Positions 9,284-17,810 are shown, numbered from the stretch's first letter. The stretch: 64,000 bases of DNA from Sphingobium sp. HWE2-09 (GCF_035989265.1 NZ_JAYKZX010000003.1:2294001-2358000), one strand, 5' to 3'. Notes: a model not told the origin generated them from the sequence alone. Numbers and translations are program-made.

Positions 9284-9472
9284 CTAACCGGTTTGATCTT
9301 CATCCCGTCTTGCGCCGTCCAGCAAAGCGGCGCGACGTTGTTCTTCAGCGACATCCGCCACCCGCTGCGCCTTGGTCCGGCCGAAGCGCGCCCGGTTCTC
9401 CTGGGCGGTCTGCGCCTTCTCGACGCGCGCCTTGGCTTTACGCGCCTGTCGCAGATTGACGATGTTGGTCAT
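9284..9472 (-). CDS. DUF4169 family small basic protein
   Basis: The 62-residue product (MTNIVNLRQARKAKAR..., ending LLDGARRDEDQTG) matches DUF4169, a family of short, very charged, largely helical proteins of alphaproteobacteria. The characteristic N-terminal NIVNLRxARKAKAR and internal GRTKAQR are visible. Function is unknown. It is transcribed divergently from the LacI-type regulator. Confidence 0.8.
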   Translation of the reverse strand: MTNIVNLRQARKAKARVEKAQTAQENRARFGRTKAQRVADVAEEQRRAALLDGARRDEDQTG

Positions 9473-9589
9473 GCCATGCCTTTTCCGACGTCCAGTTGCG
9501 GGCGGTTATAATCTTGCCGACGGCATCTTGCCAACCGCCATCGCGTGTCGCCATGGTCTCTGCTGGCCCTTCCCGCTAAGCAAAAACTC

Positions 9590-10588
9590 ATGACCAGCAT
9601 CCACGACGTCGCCGCACTCGCCCGGGTTTCGATCAAGACGGTGTCGCGCGTCGTCAACAAGGCGACAAATGTCAGCCCCGAATTGCAGGCGCGGGTCGAT
9701 GCCGCGATCCAGCAGCTGGGCTATCGGCCCAACCAGTCGGCGCGGCGGCTGGCCGGGGGCAAATCCTTCATGATCGCCTTTCTCTATAACAACCCTGCGC
9801 CGGGCTATGTCAGCCGCATCCAGATCGGCGCGGCATGGCGATGCCGCGAACTGGGCTATCATCTGGTGGTCGAACCGATCTCGCCCGGTGGCGAGGAACG
9901 CTATGAGGTGCTCGACCGACTGGTCGGCGCATTGCGGCCGGACGGCGTGCTGCTGGTGCCGCCGCTGTCGGACGATGAAGGGCTGCTGGCGCGGCTGGCG
10001 GAGATGGGCCTGCCCTGCGCGCGGATCGCCGGGTCGGCCGTGGCGGCGAGCTTTACCATCCATACGCCCGAGCGGGCCGCCGGGCGAATGGTCGCCGATC
10101 ATCTGATCGCACTTGGCCACAGGCGCATCGGCGTCATCACCCCGCCCCCGACCCATCGTGCCGCCCTGCGCCGGGTCGAAGGGTTTCGCGACGGGCTGAG
10201 CGCGGCGGGCATCGCCCCTGACGAGCAGTTGTTCGTTCCCGGGCGGTTCGATTTCGCGTCCGGCATCGAAGCCGGCGAGACATTGCTGGCGCTGCCGCAA
10301 CCGCCCAGCGCGGTATTCGCCACCAATGACGAGATGGCGCTGGGCATGTTGACGCTCGCGCATCGCATCGGCCTGCGCGTGCCGGAGGATCTGTCGGTGA
10401 CCGGGTTCGACGACACGTCCGCCAGCCTGACATCCTGGCCGCCGCTGACCACGGTGCGCCAACCGTTGGAGGATATGGGCCGATCCGTCATCGACGCGCT
10501 CGCCAACGGCCTGGGCGATGCGCCGGAATTTCTGTTCACGCTGGTGGAGCGCGGCAGTTCGGGACCGCCGATGTCGGGGAAAGGATAG
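9590..10588 (+). CDS. LacI-family transcriptional regulator
   Basis: From the ATG at 9590 the product is 332 residues. It begins with a LacI helix-turn-helix (MTSIHDVAALARVSIKTVSR) and the hinge QLGYRPNQSARRLAGG. A periplasmic-binding-protein-like sensor domain follows, with GHRRIGVIT and the late FATNDEMALGMLTLAHRIGLRVPEDLSVTGFDD block of the family. Such regulators repress sugar-use genes until a sugar binds. I prefer 9590 to the in-frame ATG at 9545 because the helix-turn-helix normally starts within a few residues of the N-terminus. No sugar operon is adjacent, so its targets are elsewhere or lost. Its stop codon is followed within 2 bases by the putative att repeat of the WcbI islet. Confidence 0.9.
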   Translation: MTSIHDVAALARVSIKTVSRVVNKATNVSPELQARVDAAIQQLGYRPNQSARRLAGGKSFMIAFLYNNPAPGYVSRIQIGAAWRCRELGYHLVVEPISPGGEERYEVLDRLVGALRPDGVLLVPPLSDDEGLLARLAEMGLPCARIAGSAVAASFTIHTPERAAGRMVADHLIALGHRRIGVITPPPTHRAALRRVEGFRDGLSAAGIAPDEQLFVPGRFDFASGIEAGETLLALPQPPSAVFATNDEMALGMLTLAHRIGLRVPEDLSVTGFDDTSASLTSWPPLTTVRQPLEDMGRSVIDALANGLGDAPEFLFTLVERGSSGPPMSGKG

Positions 10589-10589
10589 T

Positions 10590-10603
10590 CTGGAGCGGGT
10601 AGC
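10590..10603. repeat. Direct repeat of the tRNA-Gly 3' end (putative att site)
   Basis: The 14 bases CTGGAGCGGGTAGC are identical to 11958-11971, the 3' terminus of tRNA-Gly. The two copies bracket a 1.36-kb segment with the WcbI-like gene. This is the usual footprint of site-specific integration at a tRNA gene, though no integrase is present between them. Confidence 0.5.
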
Positions 10604-10744
10604 TGGCGTTTCTTATTACGGGGGCGACATCGATACTTTAGCGCAATCGGCACAACCGAAAAATGTGATTTTTCTTGCTATCGGCAGATGCATGTATCAC
10701 CAATGAGGGCAGCATCGCAGCAACAAGCATAAATCGAGGGTAAA

Positions 10745-11746
10745 TTGAACGTCCTATTCTATGGCGGATGCCATGCCTATGTCCTGAAGAACACATTTAA
10801 TGCGTTCGCACCGAACGGACATAGCTTCGATTGTTTGATCAATTTCGATTTGATCAGAGCGAATGAGCCATTCCCTTGGGCAAAAATGAAAAACTTCGAT
10901 GCAATCGTTTTTTCACCGATCCAGCACGAAGATTACAAGACGGAACTACTTAAGAAATTCTGTGACGACCATGGCATCAAACATATCGCCTATCCGTGGA
11001 TGCAGTGGAACGGCTATTTCCCGGCAGTGAAGAAAGGCGACTTCCTGGGCGGCGTGTCCTGGCAGTATCCCGACTTATATGGGCCGAAGGCCAAGCCTCC
11101 GGAAAAGCGGTTCATCCTGGACAATCTCGATCAGTCCGATGAGATCCTGCGCAATTTCGAGAAGCGCCATGATGTCGATGTTGTCATCTCCTACTTTGTG
11201 AGAAATAACTACAGGAAGCGCCGGTTGTTTTTGACACCGGATCATCCGACAGCGTTCATGTATAGATATCTAGTTCGAGAAATCGCCGAAAAGCTGGGTA
11301 TCAAGCTCGATGCATCCTATTGGTTATCAGCCTATGAACCGCAGGCAGGGATAAAGCTGCCCATCAGGCCAGGCGTGGCCGAAGCGCTGGAACTCGACTT
11401 CGTCGACGCTGACTTTGAAAACTCCACGGCATTCGGGAACATGACTCTGCCCTGGTCCGGATATGTGCAGCTATACGAATTGAAGGGCGGCCGCGTATTG
11501 GAAGCGAAGGCAGCGACCATCATCAAAGGGCGGCCCGTGGCGCGAGCGGAACTGGCCCCATCGGAATTTACGTCCGTTCGGGCCGGAGACATCATCGTGT
11601 TCGAAGAGGATAGCAAGAAATCCTTGGACGGACATTGGCATGGATCGGTCTTGTTGGGCCGAAGCACGCTCTATTCCAAAATGTCCTCTCATCGCGGCTA
11701 TTTGTACAAAGACCATTGGCGCGAAAAGAAAGTCGGATTGATTTGA
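10745..11746 (+). CDS. WcbI-like polysaccharide biosynthesis putative acetyltransferase
   Basis: The 333-residue product resembles the WcbI family, CoA-binding proteins of capsule clusters thought to acetylate sugars. Supporting features are the N-terminal NVLFYGGCHAYVLKNTF (the family opens with a GNCQ/GGCH type loop), the following HxxDxVxxQPI-like FDAIVFSPIQHEDYKTE, and a Tyr/Trp-rich middle (YPWMQWNGYFPAV, HPTAFMYRYLVREIAEKLG). The family is usually about 300 residues; here a C-terminal extension of about 100 residues is of unknown nature. The start is a TTG at 10745 followed by a normal family N-terminus. Base composition is visibly richer in A and T than in neighbours, and the gene sits alone between tRNA-derived direct repeats. 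This suggests horizontal transfer. Confidence 0.6.
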   Translation: MNVLFYGGCHAYVLKNTFNAFAPNGHSFDCLINFDLIRANEPFPWAKMKNFDAIVFSPIQHEDYKTELLKKFCDDHGIKHIAYPWMQWNGYFPAVKKGDFLGGVSWQYPDLYGPKAKPPEKRFILDNLDQSDEILRNFEKRHDVDVVISYFVRNNYRKRRLFLTPDHPTAFMYRYLVREIAEKLGIKLDASYWLSAYEPQAGIKLPIRPGVAEALELDFVDADFENSTAFGNMTLPWSGYVQLYELKGGRVLEAKAATIIKGRPVARAELAPSEFTSVRAGDIIVFEEDSKKSLDGHWHGSVLLGRSTLYSKMSSHRGYLYKDHWREKKVGLI

Positions 11747-11958
11747 TGGCTGCCGCCTGCACGAACAAGCAGCGCCCGGACGATATCATGCAGGGCCACG
11801 TCGTAACGGCAGTCCACGACGTCTAGGCGATATCTTATCCTGCGAATCCCGACATATTTCTGCGCGGCAACGAATAAGATCGTCGGCAAGATCAAGCGCG
11901 CCATGCGCCAAAAATTGGCGAACGGTAGAAAAGACGGCTGATTTTCGAGGGGAAACGC

Positions 11959-12032
11959 TGGAGCGGGTAGCGGGGATCGAACCCGCATCACAAGCTTGGA
12001 AGGCTAGTGCTCTACCATTGAGCTATACCCGC
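11959..12032 (-). tRNA. tRNA-Gly (UCC)
   Basis: The minus strand folds as a tRNA. The acceptor stem is GCGGGTA (12032-12026) with TACCCGC, followed by T and an encoded CCA (11961-11959). The D-arm is GCTC-AATGGTAGA-GC, the anticodon loop is CTTCCAA with anticodon TCC (12000-11998), and the T-arm contains GGTTCGATCC. The anticodon stem has one T-T mismatch. Its 3' end is the putative integration site of the WcbI islet. Confidence 0.95.
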
Positions 12033-12142
12033 CCGGCAGGCCGCCGCACTGCCATTATCCGGTGGCGCTCGTCAACAGTCCTTTGTGGCAAAGCGCGAAG
12101 ATCGCCCTTAACCCCCTGCGATATTTCCTCTATCACCGTCCG

Positions 12143-13093
12143 ATGGACAGCCCTTCCCTGCGCCAGTTGGACATATTCGCGCAGATGGTGGCCGCGGGCG
12201 GGGTCGTACAATGCGCGCAGGTGCTGGGCGTGGGCGTCGAGCAGGTGCTGCGCGATCTGGCGTCGCTGGAGATGCGGCTGGGCTATCGGCTGTTCGAGGA
12301 TCTGGACGGCGCGGCGCGGCTGACGCCTGCTGGGCGCAAGACGGCGCAGGCGATGACGCTGCTGAGCGAAGACCGAACGGCGACGGCGGATGTGGAAGAG
12401 GCGTCTTCGGACAGCCCGTCCGCCCCTGTTTTTACGCCATTCCCGGCATCGATACCGATCGAGCGAGCCGATCCGGCCCGTCAGGTCATCACCCTCGCGG
12501 CCCCCGCGCCCGTCTTCGGCCATTTCCAGGACGCGTTGGCGGCGTTCGAAGCGGCGAACGAGGATATCGCGATCACGCTGGACCTGCATGTCCATACCGC
12601 GCAGGACGCAGCGGTCGCGTTGGCGAACGGGCGGGCGGACATCGCCTATTTCTATGCGCTGGAGGAACCGACGGGTTTTGCCTCTCGCTATGGCTGGTCG
12701 GAACCGCTGAGCCTGTATGCCGGGCGCGATCATGCGCTGGCGCGGGCGGACAGCGTAGGTCGCGACGACCTGGCGCTGACGCCGATGTTGTCGCTGGAGA
12801 CGCAAGGCGGCGTGCGCGACATCATCGATGCGGCACTGGCCAAGGGACGCGTGAACAACGTCATGCCACTGCTGGAAAGCGACACGATGTTCGAGATCAT
12901 CGCCGCGCTGCGCCAAGGTGCGGGCTGTTTCGCGGCGTTTGGCACGCTGGCCCGCGATATGGGCCGCACGAGCGGTATCCAGCGACTGGCGCTGGACCTG
13001 CCCCTGCCCGCGATCGAGATTCGCCAGGCTGTCGGCCCGCGCGCGGCGCAAACCCCGGCGGTTGAGGCGCTGGCGGAATTTCTGTTTCTTTGA
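12143..13093 (+). CDS. LysR-family transcriptional regulator (divergent N-terminus)
   Basis: From the ATG at 12143 the product is 316 residues. The N-terminal winged helix reads SLRQLDIFAQMVAAGGVVQCAQVLGVGVEQVLRDLASLEMRLGYRLFE, which follows the LysR pattern, but the recognition helix lacks the common S-Q-P/A-S-S. A Pro/Ser/Asp-rich linker follows. The effector domain starts with the conserved VFGHFQDALAAFEAANEDIAITLDLH and contains GRADIAYFYALEE. An ATG at 12062 in the same frame would place the start almost on top of the tRNA promoter and adds residues unlike the family. The neighbour downstream is a TonB receptor, but whether it is the target is unknown. Confidence 0.8.
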   Translation: MDSPSLRQLDIFAQMVAAGGVVQCAQVLGVGVEQVLRDLASLEMRLGYRLFEDLDGAARLTPAGRKTAQAMTLLSEDRTATADVEEASSDSPSAPVFTPFPASIPIERADPARQVITLAAPAPVFGHFQDALAAFEAANEDIAITLDLHVHTAQDAAVALANGRADIAYFYALEEPTGFASRYGWSEPLSLYAGRDHALARADSVGRDDLALTPMLSLETQGGVRDIIDAALAKGRVNNVMPLLESDTMFEIIAALRQGAGCFAAFGTLARDMGRTSGIQRLALDLPLPAIEIRQAVGPRAAQTPAVEALAEFLFL

Positions 13094-13158
13094 CGAGCCG
13101 AATGACGGCCGCGCCCCGTTAAATGTCGCGCCGCAGCAAAAATGCGGCGAACCGATAT

Positions 13159-13173
13159 TGATATGATGTATCA
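13159..13173. promoter_or_regulatory. Palindromic operator candidate before the TonB receptor (Zur-like)
   Basis: TGATATGATGTATCA is an inverted repeat (TGATA-N5-TATCA), 47 bases upstream of the receptor start in an AT-rich stretch. Its size, composition and position fit a metal-responsive operator of the Fur/Zur class, and the receptor resembles ZnuD. The assignment to Zur is inference. Confidence 0.4.
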
Positions 13174-13220
13174 TCCTAGATACAGGGTCACATCAGACCA
13201 GAATAAAAGGGTTGATCCTC

Positions 13221-15338
13221 ATGTCCCGCTTTCCGCTGCTGCGCGCAGGTTGCGCACTGTCCGTGCTGTGCGCTGCCCTGCCCGCCTTTGCCCAATCGAC
13301 GCCGACCCCCGATGCGGGTGATCAGGCTTATCATGATGCGCAGGCCAATATCGTCGTCACGGCGATCATTCCGCGCACGCAGGGCGACATCCTGTCGGGC
13401 ACGACGGTCATTACCGGCGAGAAGTTGACGCGCGAATTGCGGTCCACCATCGGCGAGACGCTGGCGCGGCAGCCGGGCGTGTCGGCGACCTCCTTTGGTC
13501 CCAATGCGTCGCGTCCGGTGCTACGCGGCTTCCAGGGGGAGCGGGTGCGCATCCTTACCGATGGGATCGGCAGTTTCGACGTGTCGAACACGTCGGTCGA
13601 CCATGCCGTCGCGATCAACCCGCTGACCGCCGACCGGATCGAAGTGCTGCGCGGTCCGGCGGCGCTGCTCTACGGATCGTCAGCGATCGGCGGCGTCGTC
13701 AACGTCATCGACAGCCGCATCCCGCGCCGCGTGCCGGACGAACCGGTGCATATCGACGCGATCGGCACCTATGGCAGCGCGGCCAACGAGCGCACCGGAT
13801 CGGGCGAGATCGAAGTGCCGCTGAGCGACAAGTTCGTCGTCCATGTCGACGGGAGCTATACCAAGACCGGCGATCTGGACACGGGCAGTTATATCCTGAC
13901 CCCGGCATTACGCGCGCAGGCGGCGGCGAGCGGCGATCCGGAGATCGAAGGGCTGTCCACATTGCGCGGCAAGCTGCCCAACAGCGCGGCGCGGACTTGG
14001 GAGGTTGCAGGCGGCGCGGCGCTGATCACCGATGGCGGCAATCTGGGCTTTTCGGTCGCGCATACCGACAATCTCTATGGCGTGCCGGTGCGCTACGCGA
14101 CGGAAGCGGGCGGCGAAGCAGAGCAGGTGCGGCTGCATATGAAGCAGGACCGCGTCGACATGCGCGCCGAACTGCCGGTCAATGGCAGCCTGCTGGAATC
14201 GATCCGCTTTCGCGCCGGGTTCGCCGATTACCAGCATCAGGAAATCGAAGATACGGGCGAGGTCGGCACTAGTTTCTACAACCAGTCGATGGAATCGCGG
14301 CTTGAACTGGTGCAGGCCAAGCGCGGCGGATGGGACGGCGCGATCGGCGCGCAATATTTCACCCGCAAATTCTACGTCGTGGGGGAGGAGAAATTCCTGC
14401 CGCGCAACCAGACCGATCAGATCGGTTTCTTCACGCTGCAATCGATCGACCTGGGTACCACGCGGGTCGAACTGGGCGGGCGGTTCGAACATACCGATGT
14501 CAGCGCCGATGCGGACGAGACTTTGTTCAACCCGGCCTATGACCGGAATTTCAACACCGTGTCCGGATCGATCGGTGCCAGCCACGAACTGGCGCCCGGC
14601 TGGCGGCTGGGGCTGAACCTGTCGCGCACCGAGCGCGCGCCGTCGGCGGAGGAACTGTTCGCGCGCGGCAATCATGCGGGCACGCAGGCGTTCGAATTGG
14701 GCAATCCCGATTTCGGCAAGGAGAAAAGCTGGGGCATCGAAGGGACGCTGCGCGGCCAGGGCGAAGGCTATACGATCGCGCTGTCGGCCTATCACAATTG
14801 GTTCAGCGGCTATATTTACGACGCGCTGGTGGACGACAGCGCCTGCATGGCGGTGAATGGCGGCGAGCCGCTGGACTTCCCCTGCTATCAATATCAGCAG
14901 GCCGATGCCCGTTACATGGGTTTCGAGGCGGAAACGACGGTCAAGCTGGCGCAGGTCGGCGGCTATGCGATCAGTTTCGACGGCGTGGCCGATTATGTCC
15001 GCGCGACCATCAAGGGCAATGGGCCCGCGCCCCGCATCCCGCCGTTGCGCCTGTTGGGCGGACTGGAGGCGCGCGGCGATCGGTTGAGCCTGCGTGGCGA
15101 AGTGGAGCATAGCTTCGCCCAGAACCGCACGGCCGTGCGCGAAACGGATACGGACGGCTTCACCCTGGTCAATGCGTCGCTGTCGTGGAAGCCTTTGAAG
15201 GGGAATGACCGCACCACGCTGACCCTGTCGGCCAACAATATCTTCGACGTCGAAGCGCGCCGCGCCGCGAGCTTCCTCAAGGACTATGCGCCGCTACCCG
15301 GCCGCGACATCCGCCTGACGGCGCGTTTGTCGATCTGA
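13221..15338 (+). CDS. TonB-dependent outer-membrane receptor, ZnuD-like
   Basis: The 705-residue product has a signal peptide (SRFPLLRAGCALSVLCAALPAFAQ), then a plug domain (about 50-165) and a 22-strand-type barrel ending in LTARLSI. The plug contains GFQGERVRILTDGIGSFDVSN, RIEVLRGPAALLYGSSAIGG and VVNVIDSRIPR, which closely resemble ZnuD zinc receptors in wording and order. The barrel includes NLSRTERAPSAEELFARGNHAGTQAFELGNP. It would import a metal complex with energy from TonB. An in-frame TTG lies 9 bases upstream of the chosen ATG at 13221. The AT-rich palindrome at 13159 supports metal control. Zinc as substrate is inferred from similarity and this site. Confidence 0.85.
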   Translation: MSRFPLLRAGCALSVLCAALPAFAQSTPTPDAGDQAYHDAQANIVVTAIIPRTQGDILSGTTVITGEKLTRELRSTIGETLARQPGVSATSFGPNASRPVLRGFQGERVRILTDGIGSFDVSNTSVDHAVAINPLTADRIEVLRGPAALLYGSSAIGGVVNVIDSRIPRRVPDEPVHIDAIGTYGSAANERTGSGEIEVPLSDKFVVHVDGSYTKTGDLDTGSYILTPALRAQAAASGDPEIEGLSTLRGKLPNSAARTWEVAGGAALITDGGNLGFSVAHTDNLYGVPVRYATEAGGEAEQVRLHMKQDRVDMRAELPVNGSLLESIRFRAGFADYQHQEIEDTGEVGTSFYNQSMESRLELVQAKRGGWDGAIGAQYFTRKFYVVGEEKFLPRNQTDQIGFFTLQSIDLGTTRVELGGRFEHTDVSADADETLFNPAYDRNFNTVSGSIGASHELAPGWRLGLNLSRTERAPSAEELFARGNHAGTQAFELGNPDFGKEKSWGIEGTLRGQGEGYTIALSAYHNWFSGYIYDALVDDSACMAVNGGEPLDFPCYQYQQADARYMGFEAETTVKLAQVGGYAISFDGVADYVRATIKGNGPAPRIPPLRLLGGLEARGDRLSLRGEVEHSFAQNRTAVRETDTDGFTLVNASLSWKPLKGNDRTTLTLSANNIFDVEARRAASFLKDYAPLPGRDIRLTARLSI

Positions 15339-15346
15339 CCCGCACG

Positions 15347-15382
15347 CAATCGGCCCCCTGGCATGGCATAAGGGGCCGATTG
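15347..15382 (+). terminator. Hairpin terminator after the TonB receptor
   Basis: CAATCGGCCCC (15347-15357) and GGGGCCGATTG (15372-15382) form a perfect 11-bp stem shortly after the receptor stop codon. The bases that follow are A/T rich but lack a long T-run. Confidence 0.6.
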
Positions 15383-15472
15383 CAGAATATGACAATATCG
15401 TTACAAGGCGCGCATGAGATGCGTGGCGGGCGACAGGGATGAAAGGGGCATGGCCCCGGGGAGGGTCGGCTG

Positions 15473-16588
15473 ATGCGTCAGATCGCCGCCCTGCCCTATA
15501 CCACCCGTCCTGACGGATCGATGCAGATCCTGCTGATCACGTCGCGCGAAACGCGGCGCTGGGTGATCCCCAAGGGCAATCGCATCAAGGGACTGGCCGG
15601 ACATCGCGCCGCCGAACTGGAAGCCTATGAGGAAGCGGGCATTCACGGCATCGCCTGCCCCGCGCCGCTGGGCCGCTACAGCTATGACAAGCGTAAGCGC
15701 AAAGGCGGGTCGCGCGAAGCGATCGTCGAGGTGTTTCCACTTGCGGTCACCGGCCACCTGACGCAATGGCCCGAACAGGGCCAGCGGGAATTGCGCTGGT
15801 TCCCCGTGGCCGAAGCCGCAAAAGCGGTGGACGAACCCGACCTGCAATCGATCATCGCGGCCTTTCGCGAACCGCCCGCCAATCCGGGCTGGTTCTTCCG
15901 GCTGTTGCTGGCGATCCGAGACAGGCAGAATGAAAGGACTGGAATGCTCCGCTGGTTTCACGCGTTGATGCCCAAGCAGGGACGCTTCTTCGAACAGTTC
16001 GAAGATCACGCCGCTACCCTGGTCGTCGGCGCCGATGCGCTCGCCAAGCTGCTGAAAGGTGGCCCCGACATGGCGGCGCATATCAAGGAGATTTCGGATC
16101 GCGAACATGAAGCGGACGACATCATCCGCGACGTGTTGCAGGACGTCCGCCGCATCTTCGTCACCCCGTTCGACCGCAGCGCCATCACGGGCCTGATCGG
16201 CGTGATGGACGATGCGATCGACCAGATGAACCAGACCGCCAAGGCGATCACGCTATATGAGGTCAAGACATTCGCGCCGCAGATGCAGGATATGAGCGCG
16301 CTGATCGTGGAATGCGCGCGCATCACCGCCGAAGCGATGCCGCTGCTGCGTTCGCTCAACCTCAACGCCACGCGACTGGACGAATTGACCGAGCGGCTGG
16401 TGAAGCTGGAGGGCCATGCGGACATCTTGCACGAGGCGGGCCTGAAAGCGCTGTATGAGCAGGCGCGGGTCGGCAATCCGATGGACTTCATCGTGGGCAA
16501 CGAAATCTACAGCCATCTGGAAAAGGTGACCGACCGGTTCGAGGATGTCGCCAACGAGATTTCCGGGCTGGTCATCGACCACGCCTGA
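15473..16588 (+). CDS. NUDIX hydrolase fused to DUF47 (PhoU-like) phosphate-transport accessory domain
   Basis: One 371-residue frame encodes two proteins. Residues about 1-140 are a NUDIX domain of the diphosphoinositol/diadenosine polyphosphate hydrolase type (RRWVIPKGNRIKGLAGHRAA, ELEAYEEAGIHG). The NUDIX box keeps the E-x-x-E-E core but has Leu where the first Glu and the Arg are usual. Residues 158-371 are a complete DUF47 protein (MLRWFHALMPKQGRFFEQFE..., ending ISGLVIDHA), the PhoU-like partner of Pit transporters, and pit lies 137 bases downstream. Position 15944 is an in-frame ATG preceded by AAAGG at good spacing, so a free DUF47 protein may also be made. Whether the long form is real cannot be decided from sequence alone. 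Confidence 0.8.
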   Translation: MRQIAALPYTTRPDGSMQILLITSRETRRWVIPKGNRIKGLAGHRAAELEAYEEAGIHGIACPAPLGRYSYDKRKRKGGSREAIVEVFPLAVTGHLTQWPEQGQRELRWFPVAEAAKAVDEPDLQSIIAAFREPPANPGWFFRLLLAIRDRQNERTGMLRWFHALMPKQGRFFEQFEDHAATLVVGADALAKLLKGGPDMAAHIKEISDREHEADDIIRDVLQDVRRIFVTPFDRSAITGLIGVMDDAIDQMNQTAKAITLYEVKTFAPQMQDMSALIVECARITAEAMPLLRSLNLNATRLDELTERLVKLEGHADILHEAGLKALYEQARVGNPMDFIVGNEIYSHLEKVTDRFEDVANEISGLVIDHA

Positions 16589-16608
16589 TCGGCCGACCAT
16601 TTACCCAC

Positions 16609-16681
16609 CCGTTCGCTTCGAGCGTGTCGAGAAGCGGATAGCGCGGACATATCGTTTCTCGACTTCGCTCGAAACGAGCGG
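16609..16681. repeat. Imperfect inverted repeat between the DUF47 and pit genes
   Basis: CCGTTCGCTTCGAGCG with GTCGAGAA pairs imperfectly with TTCTCGACTTCGCTCGAAACGAGCGG downstream. It is a dispersed-type intergenic palindrome inside the DUF47-pit unit, and could attenuate or stabilise the message. Confidence 0.55.
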
Positions 16682-16725
16682 ATTTTAGGATGTTTCGATC
16701 CGTGCAGGACAAAGCCTAACGCGCC

Positions 16726-17724
16726 ATGGACTCCATCGCTCTCCCCCTTCTGATCGCCCTGATCGGCGTCGCCTTGCTGTTCGATTTCCTGAACGGCCTG
16801 CACGACGCCGCTAATTCGATCGCGACCATCGTGTCGACCCGGGTGCTCAAACCGCAATATGCGGTCGCCTGGGCCGCTTTCTTCAACTTCATCGCCTTCC
16901 TGTTCTTCGGGCTGCATGTCGCAGAAACGGTGGGCAAGGGCATCGTCGATGCGGCGATCATCGATCCGCAGGTGATCTTCGGCGCGCTGATGGGAGCGAT
17001 CGCCTGGAACCTCATCACCTGGGGGCTGGGGATTCCGTCTTCGTCCAGTCATGCGCTGGTGGGGGGCCTGCTGGGCGCAGGTACGGCCAAGGCGGGACTG
17101 GCCGCGATCGTGTGGAACGGGGTGTTTACGACCAGTGCCGCCATCGTGCTTTCGCCTACGATCGGCCTGTTGCTGGCGCTGCTGCTGGTGTTGGCGATCA
17201 GTTGGGTGTTCCGCCGGTTCACGCCGCAGGGGGCCGATCGGGTCTTCCGCAAACTCCAATTACTCTCCGCAGCGCTCTATTCCCTGGGCCATGGCGGCAA
17301 CGACGCGCAAAAGACGATGGGTATCATTGCCGTGCTGCTCTATTCGCAGGGTATGCTAACCGGCGGTTTTCATGTGCCGCTATGGGTGGTCATTAGTTGT
17401 CAGGCCGCGATGGGGCTGGGCACGTTGCTGGGCGGATGGAAGATCGTCCATACCATGGGATCGAAGATCACCCGCCTGACCCCGGCACAGGGATTTTGCG
17501 CCGAATCAGGGGGCGCGATAACCTTGTTCCTGTTCACCCATTTGGGCATTCCGGTGTCGACCACCCACACCATCACTGGCGCGATCGTCGGCGTAGGCGC
17601 GTCGCGGCGACTGTCGGCGGTGCGGTGGAATGTGGCGTCGAGCATCATCATCGCCTGGGTCGTGACATTGCCGGCTGCCGCGGCGATCGGGGCGGTGTTT
17701 TATTGGCTGACGAAGTTGTTCTGA
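16726..17724 (+). CDS. pit: Inorganic phosphate transporter, Pit family
   Basis: The 332-residue protein has about ten membrane segments and the two inverted PiT signatures: DFLNGLHDAANSIATIVSTR near the N-terminus and YSLGHGGNDAQKTMGII in the second half. The conserved GIPSSSSHALVGGLLGAG and GIPVSTTHTITGAIVGVG occur at the matching positions of the two halves. It carries phosphate with a metal ion and protons or sodium across the inner membrane. The gene follows the DUF47 (PhoU-like) accessory domain on the same strand, the usual arrangement for low-affinity phosphate uptake. A strong bidirectional terminator lies 87 bases after the stop. Confidence 0.93.
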   Translation: MDSIALPLLIALIGVALLFDFLNGLHDAANSIATIVSTRVLKPQYAVAWAAFFNFIAFLFFGLHVAETVGKGIVDAAIIDPQVIFGALMGAIAWNLITWGLGIPSSSSHALVGGLLGAGTAKAGLAAIVWNGVFTTSAAIVLSPTIGLLLALLLVLAISWVFRRFTPQGADRVFRKLQLLSAALYSLGHGGNDAQKTMGIIAVLLYSQGMLTGGFHVPLWVVISCQAAMGLGTLLGGWKIVHTMGSKITRLTPAQGFCAESGGAITLFLFTHLGIPVSTTHTITGAIVGVGASRRLSAVRWNVASSIIIAWVVTLPAAAAIGAVFYWLTKLF

Positions 17725-17734
17725 AAGACATCGT

Positions 17735-17794
17735 GTTCCTGCGAAGGCGGACCCAGATCATACGTCGGGACTGGGTTCCCGCCTGCGCGGGAAC
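17735..17794. repeat. Dispersed palindromic repeat, family A copy 1
   Basis: A left arm starting GTTCCTGCGAAGGCGG and a right arm ending CCGCCTGCGCGGGAAC form an imperfect hairpin. Related copies, built on GGGACTGGGTTCCCGCC and CGCGGGAAC, occur at 31696, 43203, 50187 and 51221. Confidence 0.7.
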
Positions 17795-17810
17795 ATGTAG
17801 CAGGACAAGC

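Noticed and set aside
9115-9354. 79-residue minus-strand frame overlapping the DUF4169 gene
   Set aside because: No family features and it overlaps a recognised gene; the region looks like promoter or operator sequence.
11747-11958. Short frames between the WcbI-like gene and the tRNA
   Set aside because: No start, ribosome-binding site or family similarity supports them; probably decayed island sequence.
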